Below, in pieces: positions 1 to 8,189 of a stretch of 64,000 bases of DNA (positions are counted from its first letter, which is position 1; the number at the start of each line of letters is the position of its first letter). Both the position numbers and the translations under genes were made by a program. Below the pieces are notes generated by a model. That model had not been told where the DNA came from, made no database searches, and saw only the letters and a list, made by a program, of their open reading frames with translations. The stretch lies in contig NC_064038.1 of the NCBI RefSeq assembly GCF_932526225.1, forward strand, positions 1 through 64,000. Reading direction: 5' to 3'. The stretch comes from Nematostella vectensis (Eukaryota > Cnidaria > Anthozoa > Actiniaria > Edwardsiidae).

Positions 1-822
1 ACTAAAAACCAATAGCTTCGCTGAGAAAAAAAACCCATCCTTTCACAATAAAGAGAGGGGAAAATCAGAAAAATTCAGTAACGTGTGCCGGAGGATTTCA
101 TAATAGCTGAATGTGCTGCAGAGCCTTTCATATTAAATCAAGGTGATTGGACAATATGAGACGCATCGGGCTAAAAGTGAGAGTATACCCGTAGAAATTG
201 GCGCGCCTTTGCAGCTGGAGTGAGGTAATTTGGCGACGGTGGATTTGTGGACTTGCTAGACTTCTGCACTCGGAGGGGTTCAAACGCTTCATTTGTCGTT
301 TCTTTAGTGAGTCACTACAGTTAATTGCGTTTTTCCCCATAATTCCCTAACCACTTTAAAATTCTCTTGTGCTCTAAATGTTTTGATCCACGATGAAACC
401 TTTCAGTATCGTTCCTTTTTTTTCTACTTTTTTTCGTTTCTGTTCTTTCAAAGAAGGAAAAGCTTATGCAAAGTCTCAGATAAAAGCTTCCTTGGTCATT
501 TTATGCTGATGGTTAATTCATTTGCGGTCTGTCTCCTTTAGATTTTTATTCTGATTCTTCTGAGAGATGTTTGCTTTCAACACATTTTTTTATTTTGGCA
601 AATGTTGCAAGGTCTATTATTTTTATTGCAATAATAGAAAGGGACGGGGGATTTTATTTTTTCGATAAAGGGCTTTATGATCTGTTTTTAGATGGGGAAA
701 AAAGGGGGACATATTGGAATAAGGAGGTTCGCGAACATGTAGTTTTGTTAATCAGTGCTGAAGGATTTCTAGCCGAATTGTTTGTCCCGTGAAAATTGTT
801 TAAAATTCTCAAAATAGTAAGA
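1..822. other. Left flank, no gene recognised
   Basis: AT-rich DNA left of the palindromic element. The longest open frames (about 70 codons) show no domain, signal peptide or repeat I recognise. It does not resemble the 2.27-kb repeat that flanks the element on the other side, so the two flanks do not look like halves of one target site. Confidence 0.5.
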
Positions 823-830
823 AGTAGTAG

Positions 831-896
831 GATTTTGGCGCAGCTGGCACAAGTTTTTCATCATCCCAAATTTCATTCCAAAATGGCGCAAAAGTC
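831..896. promoter_or_regulatory. E2F-like motifs at the element tip
   Basis: TTTTGGCGC lies about 10 bp from the tip, and ATGGCGCAAAA follows at 883-893. Both fit the E2F consensus TTTSSCGC on one strand or the other. The mirror copies are near 12989-13054. Function is inferred from motif only. Confidence 0.3.
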
Positions 897-966
897 TCCG
901 CCAAGCCTCGCGACCTGCACATGTGCGAGTTTGCCCAAGACTCCTTGCACACACGAACACGACCAC

Positions 967-1292
967 ACCCACCTGTCAATCACTTTGTCACGTGATGGCC
1001 ACGCCCACCTGTCAATCACTTTGTCACGTGACGGACACGCCCACCTGTCAATCACTTTGTCAAAAAACCTGTCAATCACTTTGTCACGTGATGGCCACGC
1101 CCACTTGTCAATCACTTTGTCACGTGACGGCCACGCCCACCTGTCAATCACTTTGTAAAAACCTGTCAATCACTTTGTCACGTGACGGCCACGCCCACCT
1201 GTCAATCATTTTGACAAGAACCTGTCAATCACTTTGTCACGTGACGGCCACGCCCACCTGTCAATCACTTTGTCACGTGACGGCCACGCCCA
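967..1292. repeat. Terminal 36-bp tandem array with bHLH-Zip, KLF and PBX-MEIS type sites (left)
   Basis: About nine units, some shortened. Read on the minus strand, a full unit has a GGGCGTGGCC box (KLF/Sp-like), GTCACGTGAC (palindromic E-box, the CLEAR/TFEB-MITF type) and TGATTGACAG (the textbook PBX-MEIS/PREP composite site). I count seven TCACGTGA, five of them full GTCACGTGAC, and ten TGTCAATCA. The array lies about 400-700 bp upstream of the polymerase start, so it could be an enhancer or a replication-origin-like end. Binding by these factors is inference. Confidence 0.7.
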
Positions 1293-1672
1293 TTTGATCG
1301 TCGAAAATGGCGTGATGAGTTCGGTCGGTTAGGTGGAGGGGTGTGGGCCGGGGTTTACACTTCCGAGCTAATTTGACCAGAGAGAGATGTCCCTCCCAGA
1401 GGTCCTCATACCAGCCCTAGGTTACCATGGAGATGAAAATGATTCTTGTGAGAGACTCTCTGGGGGAACACCCCCCCTCACGTGACTGTGGGGGTGAGAA
1501 ATAAGAGATTGAGTTTTTGACGGTGTCCCTGTGGGAGGCCCCAGCTAGGAGTATGAAAAGTGAGGGTGAATTTTTTTCATACCACGCCACGTCTCAGGTC
1601 CTAGACTACCATGGAGATGAGAATGACTCCTGTGGTGGGTTGATGGAACTCCTGCGGAGGAGGTTGTGAAGG
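1293..1672. promoter_or_regulatory. Leader region upstream of left polymerase gene
   Basis: Noncoding stretch between the array and the polymerase frame. It holds a duplicated ~30-bp module centred on TACCATGGAGATGA (about 1422-1451 and 1607-1637), a 7-bp-stem hairpin around a CACGTG (1469-1496), and the word GAACTCCTGCGGAGGAGGTT (1646-1665), which recurs near the 3' end of the BEL element in reverse complement. No clear TATA box. The mirror copy is 12213-12592. Confidence 0.4.
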
Positions 1673-4600
1673 ATGGGGGTGAGTCCTCTTTACACCACTG
1701 AGAAGCGTCTCAATGTTCTACCAACACAGACTGGTGAAGACGTGTCGGAGTTGTCCCACCAGACCCCCAATGGGATTCTGGAATCTTGGTTTAAAGACAT
1801 AACTGGTTTGATAGAAATGGAAAACCTGAAGGTGAAAGATCTGAAAGCCCTCGCCAAGGAGCGAGGTATCCCAAGATATTACTGGATGCGGAGAGACGAG
1901 CTCGTCGGGGCGCTGACCAGCACGTCACCACCACCACCACCCCGACGGGTCCCTCTACCCAAACTTATCAAAGGGCTACCACGTCCGCCTGATATTATCC
2001 CATCCAACGCGTCGGAGAGTATTCTCGACGGTCCGATACCTGAGATTGATGTCCCCATTCTCAAACCCTCCAAACCCACACGGAGTTCCCACGTCCAATC
2101 ACTTAAGCATTTTGCAAACAGGGAAGTCAACTCGATCAAGAGCGAGTTAGATGAGTTTGCGGATTGGATACTATCTTATGTCCCTGAGCCCATCAAAAAG
2201 ACCGCCAAAGAGGCTGTAGATAAACGGGTCAAACGTCTGAAGGAGAGGATTAAGCGTTTACACGGGGAAGCGGAAGATCGCTTCACACCCAAGGAGCAAA
2301 AGACGGCGTTGAAGGGATATCTTAAGACTTATGGGATAGCCGGACAGGAGGGTTACGGTCCCAAGGAGTTTATCACCAAGATCAGACCAAAGGTTATCAA
2401 ACTCGTCAATGACCGAAAGAAGCCCATCAAGGTCAAGTTTGTCTTTACCTGCAGGTATATAAAAGAAGATCTGGCTACAGGTCAGATTGAGGAGGAGCTG
2501 GGATATCATCATACAGAAAAGCCTGAGATCGTGACGGAGTCGACTGATTTCTCTGATTTGTTTAATGTAATGACGAATCCTTTGATCGGATTAGTCGAAA
2601 AGTTCCAGAAGCAAGGCTCTGGGTGGCAGTTTGATCGGGTGGAGTACTTTGATATTAACATTGATCCCTTTGATCCTCTCTCCGGGAGCTCGTATGTTGA
2701 ACTACCAAAGGAGTTAGCGGTAAAGAAGGCGATCATCAATGTGAGGAATGAGAATGATCACAAGTGTTTCAAGTGGGCGGTAACCTCCGCCGTGTACCCC
2801 AAGAGGGATAACCCTCAAAGACTCAGTAGAAAGATGATGGAGAACTCTGAGAGATTCGACTGGTCGGGGATAGAGTTCCCCGTCTCGTTGAGACAGATCG
2901 ACAAGTTTGAGAGACAGAACCCACATACAGTCAATGTGTTTACGTATGAGGAGAAGAAAATATGTCCATTGAGGATCAGTGGGAAGGATCCATTCAATGC
3001 AATCAATCTACTTCTCATCTCAAACGGCGAGACGAGTCATTACTGCTGGATAAAGGACGTGATGTCGTTAGTGTCTAGTCAAATTGATAAGTATCACCAT
3101 ACCCGATTCCTATGTTTTAGGTGTCTAAACTCGTTTCGGTGTAAAAAGGCGTTGGAGAAACATTACGAGTACTGCTCAAAGAACGAGTCGGTCAGGATAG
3201 AGATGCCGATGGATAAAGACGGTAAGCCCCTTTACACTAGATTCGTGAACTTTAACAGAAAGATGCGGGTCCCCTTTGTTGTCTACGCAGACTTTGAGAG
3301 CTTCACAGAGAATATAGACACTTGCTCCCCAGATGAGAGCAGGAGTTTCACTAAACAATATCAGAAACACAAACCGTCAGGCTTCTGCTATCTCATCAAA
3401 TGCAGCATTGATGACGGTGTGTTTTCACCCAAGCTGGTTCAGAGGACGGTCCAAGGGTCTGCCGAGGATGTCGCGCAGCTGTTTGTGGAGTCTCTCGAGT
3501 CAGACATCAAGGAGATTTACAATAAGTTCAAGTTCCCCAAGGAGGTGGAGATGACGCGGGAGGATGAGATGAACTATGACAATGCCACTCACTGCCACAT
3601 CTGTGGGGGTGAGTTAGGAGAGGACAAGGTTTTGGACCATTGCCACCTCACCGGAAAGTACAGAGGTGCTGCTCACAACGCATGCAACCTTCGATTTAGA
3701 GCTCCAAAGTTCTTTCCTGTTCTATTTCACAACCTGTCTGGATACGATTCACACTTGTTTGTCAAGAATCTTGGTACGTCGGAGGGTAAAATAAACTGCA
3801 TACCTAATAACGAGGAGAAGTATATCTCTTTCACAAAACAGGTTGTGGTCGACAGGTTTACGAACAAAGAGGGCAAACAGGTTGACGTTAAGCGTGATAT
3901 CAGGTTTATCGACAGTTTCAAGTTCATGTCCGCTAGCCTCGACAGTCTAGTGAAGAATTTACCGAGAGAGTCTTTCAAGAACCTCATGATTCACTACAAG
4001 GGGGAACAGTTACAGCTGTTGTTGAGGAAGGGCGTCTTCCCATACGACTGGTTCTGTAACTTTGATCAACTAGACGCTATCCAACTTCCGCCTAAAGAAG
4101 CGTTTTACTCGACTCTCAACGATACGGACATATCGGAGGAAGATTACCAACACGCGCAAAAAGTGTGGGAAACCTTCAAGATGAGCACCATGAGGGATTA
4201 CCACGATCTCTATCTTGAGTCGGACGTGCTCCTGTTGGCAGACGTTTTCGAGAACTTTAGAGATGTCTGTCTCGAGAACTATGGCCTGGACCCAGCCTGG
4301 TACTACACAGCACCCGGACTGGCTTGGGATGCAGCCCTAAAGATCACAAGGGTAGAGTTGGAGTTGCTGACCGATTGCGATATGTTACTCATGTTTGAGG
4401 AGGGTATTCGCGGAGGTGTCTCCATGATATCCACCAGACATAGTAAGGCAAACAACCCCTACATGAGAGAGTACGATCCCAACCTACCGACAAAGTACAT
4501 TACCTACCTGGATGCAAACAACTTGTACGGCTGGGCGATGAGTAAACCTCTGCCCACTCACGGGTTCAGATGGATGACGGACCAAGAGCTGAAGGAGTGG

Positions 4601-5695
4601 GGACGTCACCCATGCGTCGTGGAGGTTGACATGGCGTATCCACGTCACCTTCATGATTCACATGATGACTACCCGTTAGCTCCAGAGAGCATCAAGATTA
4701 ACAAGGTAGGCAAGTTGATCCCAAACCTCAACGACAAAACAAAGTACGTCGTCCATCATGAGACTCTGAAACTTTATGAAAGTCTTGGGTTAAAAGTCAC
4801 GAAGGTTCATAGGGGTATCACCTTTGAGGAGTCTGGATGGTTGAAGACCTACATTGACCTAAACACGAGCCTCAGAGCAAAAGCGACAAACGATTTCGAG
4901 AAAGATTTTTTCAAGTTAATGAACAACTCTGTTTTCGGGAAAACCATGGAGAACATTAGAAACAGGGTGGACATCCGGCTGATCACAAACGAGAAACAGG
5001 CTAGGAAACTAATATCAAAGCCTAATTACAAGCATCGTACCATCTTTTGTGAAAACCTTGCGGCTATCCACATGAGGAAGACGAGACTGGTTTTCAACAA
5101 GCCCGTCTACTTGGGTATGTGTATCCTGGATCTGAGTAAGAATCTCATGTATGATTTTCACTACGGTTACGTTAAACCAAAGTATGGTGACAAGGCAAAG
5201 TTGCTGTTTACAGACACGGATAGTCTGATGTACGAGATAGAGACGGAGGATTTTTACAAGGACATTAGCGGTGATGTGAGATCCATGTTTGACACAAGCA
5301 ACTATCCAAGGAATCACCCGTCTGGCATCGAGTCAGGGTTGAACAAGAAGATCATTGGCATGTTCAAGGATGAGACTGGAGGTCTACAAATCACAGAGTT
5401 CGTCGGGCTGAGAGCTAAACTCTACTCGTACAGGATGGACGGTGGTGGAGAAGCGAAGAAATGCAAGGGTGTCAAGAGGGCAGTCGTCAAGAAGAGCATC
5501 GGTTTCGATGACTACAAGGATTGCTTGTTTGGTAAGGAGCCTCAGATGAGGATGATGAATGTCATCAGGAGTCATGGACACAATGTCTACACCGAGACGG
5601 TGAACAAGAGGGCGCTATCTCACGAGGACGACAAGAGAATCATCTGTGACGATGGTATTCACACCCACGCTCACGGTTATCTCGGGAGTGTCTGA
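1673..5695 (+). CDS. Protein-primed-type family B DNA polymerase with SAP-like N-terminus and internal endonuclease VII finger (left copy)
   Basis: 1,340 codons, stop TGA. Domains in order: SAP-like helix-extended-helix at residues 52-81; basic helical region 150-215; a C2HC-type finger near 483-502; exonuclease motifs Exo I D540/E542 (YADFE), Exo II D692 (NLSGYD) and Exo III Y847/D851; polymerase motif A D947 (YLDANNLYG), motif B K1081 to G1089 (KLMNNSVFG) and motif C D1181/D1183 (FTDTDS). Between Exo I and Exo II lies a recombination endonuclease VII-like zinc motif (C641, C644, C671; DHCHLTGKYRG). The motif spellings are those of Polinton and linear-plasmid polymerases, and all catalytic residues are present. 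The first ATG at 1673 is given; ATG 1817 (residue 49), just before the SAP-like part, is a strong alternative. Role: replication of the element, probably protein-primed (inferred). Confidence 0.88.
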   Translation: MGVSPLYTTEKRLNVLPTQTGEDVSELSHQTPNGILESWFKDITGLIEMENLKVKDLKALAKERGIPRYYWMRRDELVGALTSTSPPPPPRRVPLPKLIKGLPRPPDIIPSNASESILDGPIPEIDVPILKPSKPTRSSHVQSLKHFANREVNSIKSELDEFADWILSYVPEPIKKTAKEAVDKRVKRLKERIKRLHGEAEDRFTPKEQKTALKGYLKTYGIAGQEGYGPKEFITKIRPKVIKLVNDRKKPIKVKFVFTCRYIKEDLATGQIEEELGYHHTEKPEIVTESTDFSDLFNVMTNPLIGLVEKFQKQGSGWQFDRVEYFDINIDPFDPLSGSSYVELPKELAVKKAIINVRNENDHKCFKWAVTSAVYPKRDNPQRLSRKMMENSERFDWSGIEFPVSLRQIDKFERQNPHTVNVFTYEEKKICPLRISGKDPFNAINLLLISNGETSHYCWIKDVMSLVSSQIDKYHHTRFLCFRCLNSFRCKKALEKHYEYCSKNESVRIEMPMDKDGKPLYTRFVNFNRKMRVPFVVYADFESFTENIDTCSPDESRSFTKQYQKHKPSGFCYLIKCSIDDGVFSPKLVQRTVQGSAEDVAQLFVESLESDIKEIYNKFKFPKEVEMTREDEMNYDNATHCHICGGELGEDKVLDHCHLTGKYRGAAHNACNLRFRAPKFFPVLFHNLSGYDSHLFVKNLGTSEGKINCIPNNEEKYISFTKQVVVDRFTNKEGKQVDVKRDIRFIDSFKFMSASLDSLVKNLPRESFKNLMIHYKGEQLQLLLRKGVFPYDWFCNFDQLDAIQLPPKEAFYSTLNDTDISEEDYQHAQKVWETFKMSTMRDYHDLYLESDVLLLADVFENFRDVCLENYGLDPAWYYTAPGLAWDAALKITRVELELLTDCDMLLMFEEGIRGGVSMISTRHSKANNPYMREYDPNLPTKYITYLDANNLYGWAMSKPLPTHGFRWMTDQELKEWGRHPCVVEVDMAYPRHLHDSHDDYPLAPESIKINKVGKLIPNLNDKTKYVVHHETLKLYESLGLKVTKVHRGITFEESGWLKTYIDLNTSLRAKATNDFEKDFFKLMNNSVFGKTMENIRNRVDIRLITNEKQARKLISKPNYKHRTIFCENLAAIHMRKTRLVFNKPVYLGMCILDLSKNLMYDFHYGYVKPKYGDKAKLLFTDTDSLMYEIETEDFYKDISGDVRSMFDTSNYPRNHPSGIESGLNKKIIGMFKDETGGLQITEFVGLRAKLYSYRMDGGGEAKKCKGVKRAVVKKSIGFDDYKDCLFGKEPQMRMMNVIRSHGHNVYTETVNKRALSHEDDKRIICDDGIHTHAHGYLGSV
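1770..1819 (+). repeat. 50-bp segment shared with the upstream end of the Cys/His-repeat gene
   Basis: The segment 1770-1819, ending in ATG, matches 7390-7439, also ending in ATG, with about seven substitutions and one 1-bp gap. In both places it also encodes a similar peptide (GxLESWxKDxxGL) in the frame of the gene it sits in. It is either a conserved leader placed before two start codons or a copied piece of the polymerase 5' end. Confidence 0.65.
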
Positions 5696-5778
5696 GACAA
5701 CCAACAGAGTGTGCTGACGAGAAAGTACGAGTCTACTTAAATCCTACGAAGCATACTTTTAAAACACTTTAGTGTTAT

Positions 5779-5997
5779 GCTCCTACCATCTCGGATGACA
5801 GTACTTGCTAGCAGTCTCCTCACAGTTGCTAAGCAATTCATGCTAACACCGTCACAGGAGATCTTAAAATCCTGCGGAGGACCCTCAACCATGATTGTGA
5901 AGGGTGGAGACTGCTCCTCTCCACACAGTGTGAAAATAATGAGCTTTTTCACACCACATCGCTGAGGAGGCCTAAAGGTGTTGCGGCTACAACAAAG
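5779..5997. promoter_or_regulatory. Spacer before the RPB7-like gene with inverted repeat
   Basis: Start of the unique centre. TCCTGCGGAGGA (5870-5881) followed by a TTGTGAAGG-like stretch recalls the leader of the polymerase gene (1650-1683). A 9-bp perfect inverted repeat (GTGTGAAAA at 5928-5936, TTTTCACAC at 5946-5954) sits about 45 bp before the ATG. It is probably the promoter or leader of the central genes. Confidence 0.4.
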
Positions 5998-6519
5998 ATG
6001 GGAGACGCTCTGAGGAAGGTGGTGATCAAGAGACGTCTGTTCCTTGACCCCAAATACTTGGACAGTGAAATAATGAACCACGTCAGGGATGAGATCGTCA
6101 GTACGGTGGTGGGGGAGTGCACGAGGGAGCTCGGGTGGGTCCTCTCGGTGGGACGCTTGACGGAGGTTGTCAATGTTCGTGACACCATCTTTAGAGTGAG
6201 TTTTGAGGTGGAGACGTTGAGGCCGCGGGTTGGGGGTGAGCTTGTTGGGGAGGTGCGGATGGTCTGGGCCGGCGGTGTCCTCTTGGAGGTTTCAGATATA
6301 CAAAAGGTTGTGATCCCGTCTACCTCTCTCGACGGGTACGTCTTTGAGGCGTGCTCCAACTGCTACGTGAGGGAGGGTGAGAGGATTAAGGAGGGCGACA
6401 CTGTTCTCGTCACAGTAACAACGGTCAGGTATGGTGAGAGAGGTTTCAGCTGCTTGGGTGTCATCTCTGAGAGGGCACCTAACACAAAGTGTCAAAAGGA
6501 TTTGAAGAAAGTGTTCTAG
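5998..6519 (+). CDS. RPB7-like RNA polymerase subunit
   Basis: 173 codons, close to the usual RPB7 length (about 170-190). The N-terminal half fits the RPB7 RNP-like domain: a LxPxYL start near residue 15, VxGxCTxxxGxVLxV near 38-52, an FxVxFE strand, then LRPxxGGELVGEV near 75-87, the family's link into the S1/OB half. The C-terminal half shows the S1-type pattern (GGVLLEV, VIPxxxL, CYVREGERIKEGDTV, GVISE). RPB7 works with RPB4 on the RNA polymerase II stalk, and several large DNA viruses encode their own. No other polymerase subunit is seen here, so it may dock on host polymerase or serve a helper virus (inferred). The next gene starts 21 bp after the stop. Identification is by eye and wants a profile search. 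Confidence 0.7.
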   Translation: MGDALRKVVIKRRLFLDPKYLDSEIMNHVRDEIVSTVVGECTRELGWVLSVGRLTEVVNVRDTIFRVSFEVETLRPRVGGELVGEVRMVWAGGVLLEVSDIQKVVIPSTSLDGYVFEACSNCYVREGERIKEGDTVLVTVTTVRYGERGFSCLGVISERAPNTKCQKDLKKVF

Positions 6520-6540
6520 AGACGCGGCAGGTTCAGCAGG

Positions 6541-7299
6541 ATGGAGCGGTTCGGGGTAGACGTCGACGGTGTGATGGCATACGCGGCACGGGTGGGTCTT
6601 GTAGAAGTTGTCGAAAAGTATGCAGAGTATGATGCGGTAGACCTCGACTGGGCTATGGTCCAAGCGGTGGTGGGAGGTCACGTTGAGATTGTTGAGATGT
6701 GTGAAGAGTGGGGTGCTACAGACTTTGAAGAGACCATGGAGGCTGCGGCGCGGGAGGGGCATGAAGAGGTTGTTGAACTGTGTGTAGAGTTTGGTGCGAG
6801 AGACCTTAGGAGAGCCTTGGTGGCTGCAGCGCGTGGTGGTCACGTTGACGTTCTACATCTTCTCCAGGAGTGTGGTCTGAGAGACTTTGGTGATGCCTCA
6901 GCAGCTGCAGTGATGGTGGGTAATGATCTCGTGGCTGATGTGTGTGAGGAGCTAGGTGAGAACCTTTACGACGACATTGACGATGCCACGACGCTGGCGG
7001 TCACCCTGGGAGACGTTGAGACTGTCAAGAGATGCAGGGAGGCGGGGGTTGAATCGTATGAGAGAGCCCTGCGCGGAGTAGCCACCGGCTGTCACACGGG
7101 GGTTGTCAAGATGCTGCTGGGTTGGGGAGCAAAGAGTTTTGGGCGGACTATGAGATTCATGGCGTGTCACCTCCCCAGGAGACTCAAAGGTTTGTACCCA
7201 GCTTACGGTTGGGGTGAGGTGCATGAGGAGCTTTTCAGACACCACCACAAGCGAAAGTTCTTCAAGGTTTTGGAGGAGGAGCTCATGCCAATCACCTGA
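6541..7299 (+). CDS. Ankyrin-repeat-like protein
   Basis: 252 codons with about seven degenerate units of roughly 33 residues. Each has the ankyrin pattern AAxxGHxxVVxLxxExGA (for example residues 60-76, 93-109 and a C-terminal LLGWGAKSF). Large DNA viruses use such proteins in host interaction; the role here is unknown. The frame stops at TGA 7297-7299, but the same frame then stays open for 46 more codons to a TGA at 7438-7440 that overlaps the next gene's ATG as ATGA. The stop may be a late nonsense change, a readthrough site or chance (about 1 in 9 for 46 open codons). Confidence 0.7.
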   Translation: MERFGVDVDGVMAYAARVGLVEVVEKYAEYDAVDLDWAMVQAVVGGHVEIVEMCEEWGATDFEETMEAAAREGHEEVVELCVEFGARDLRRALVAAARGGHVDVLHLLQECGLRDFGDASAAAVMVGNDLVADVCEELGENLYDDIDDATTLAVTLGDVETVKRCREAGVESYERALRGVATGCHTGVVKMLLGWGAKSFGRTMRFMACHLPRRLKGLYPAYGWGEVHEELFRHHHKRKFFKVLEEELMPIT

Positions 7300-7436
7300 A
7301 ATCCAGATAGGTTTTGGGATTGGTGTTTGGATGAGGAGGAGAAGAGCCGGTTGGCGGAGAGTCTCGTATTGGCAGATCAACACTCCATCGATGGGGTTCT
7401 GGAATCTTGGTCTAAAGACATGATTGGTTTAGAGAA

Positions 7437-7796
7437 ATGAGGGAACAAACAGCAGATCGGTCAGAGTACCTTACCGTGGGTGATCTGATGACACTCCCCG
7501 TGAAACGAGACTGCCGGGGTAACCTGATATGTCATCATAATAAAAGAAAGACGCGATGCAGAGAGTGCGGCGGCGGTAGTGTCTGTGAGCATGGACGGAC
7601 AAGATACGTTTGCAAAGACTGTAAAGGGGGAGGGATATGTGAGCACGGCAAGCACAAGTCTATTTGCAGGCTGTGTGGGGGATCTCGGATATGTGAGCAC
7701 AACAGACAGAGACAATTCTGTAAACCATGTGGAGGGTCTCAAATATGCGGGCACGGCGAACGAAAGGGTCGTTGCAAGATGTGCATCGTGAATTGA
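7437..7796 (+). CDS. Small protein with five 18-residue Cys/His repeats
   Basis: 119 codons. After a ~30-residue leader it consists of five tandem units with the pattern CxHx6Cx2Cx5 and an ICEHGxxxxxCxxCGGS-like consensus, beginning near residues 32, 50, 68, 86 and 104. Each could hold one zinc ion through three Cys and one His. Similar repeats occur in hypothetical proteins of algae, oomycetes and giant viruses (from memory). Function unknown; nucleic-acid binding is a guess. The start ATG at 7437 lies at the end of the 50-bp segment shared with the polymerase gene. Confidence 0.65.
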   Translation: MREQTADRSEYLTVGDLMTLPVKRDCRGNLICHHNKRKTRCRECGGGSVCEHGRTRYVCKDCKGGGICEHGKHKSICRLCGGSRICEHNRQRQFCKPCGGSQICGHGERKGRCKMCIVN

Positions 7797-7881
7797 CGTT
7801 GACCCACCCAGTTTTGTAACACGTCCTACGTCACAAAACATCGACTTGCCTGACGTTACTCTCAAGAACCTCCCTAGTTAT

Positions 7882-8024
7882 GTCAAAGAGCCTACTCAGT
7901 TGTGCTCAAGAGCTTGCTCAGGTGTGTTCAAGAGCTTGCTTAGTTGTACTCAAGAGCTTGCTCAGTTGTGTTCAGTTGTGCTCAAGAGTTTGCTCAGGTG
8001 TGCTCAAGAGCTTGCTCAGGTGTA
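7882..8024. repeat. 22-bp tandem repeat in the unique centre
   Basis: About six units of CTCAAGAGCTTGCTCAGGTG plus two bases, one of them shortened, between the Cys/His gene and the convergent right polymerase gene. It could be an intergenic spacer, terminator region or origin. No gene seen. Confidence 0.7.
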
Positions 8025-8189
8025 CTCAATATCTATCTTGGTTATGCTCGAGATCCTACTTATTTCTCCCCGATACTTCTTTGATTTTAGTGCACTCTCC
8101 TCCAAGATAACACTAAAGTGTTTTAAAAGTATGCTTCGTAGGATTTAAGTAGACTCGTACTTTCTCGTCAGCACACTCTGTTGGTTGTC

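Larger units (their letters stand above)
823..5778 (+). repeat. Left terminal inverted repeat, 4,956 bp
   Basis: It runs from AGTAGTAGG at 823 to TTAGTGTTAT at 5778 and is matched in reverse complement by 8107-13062. Every stretch I compared was identical: tip, repeat array, whole polymerase frame and inner end. It is far longer than usual Polinton TIRs (hundreds of bp) and includes a complete gene. The identity implies recent duplication, copying of one end from the other, or an assembly artefact. Confidence 0.9.

Noticed and set aside
571-792. 73-codon frame in the left flank
   Set aside because: No motif, signal or context; expected by chance in this length.
796-1297. Small frames such as 796-1158, 873-1169 and 923-1297 in the terminal array
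   Set aside because: 36-bp units keep frames open by periodicity; the frames differ on both strands and carry no domain.
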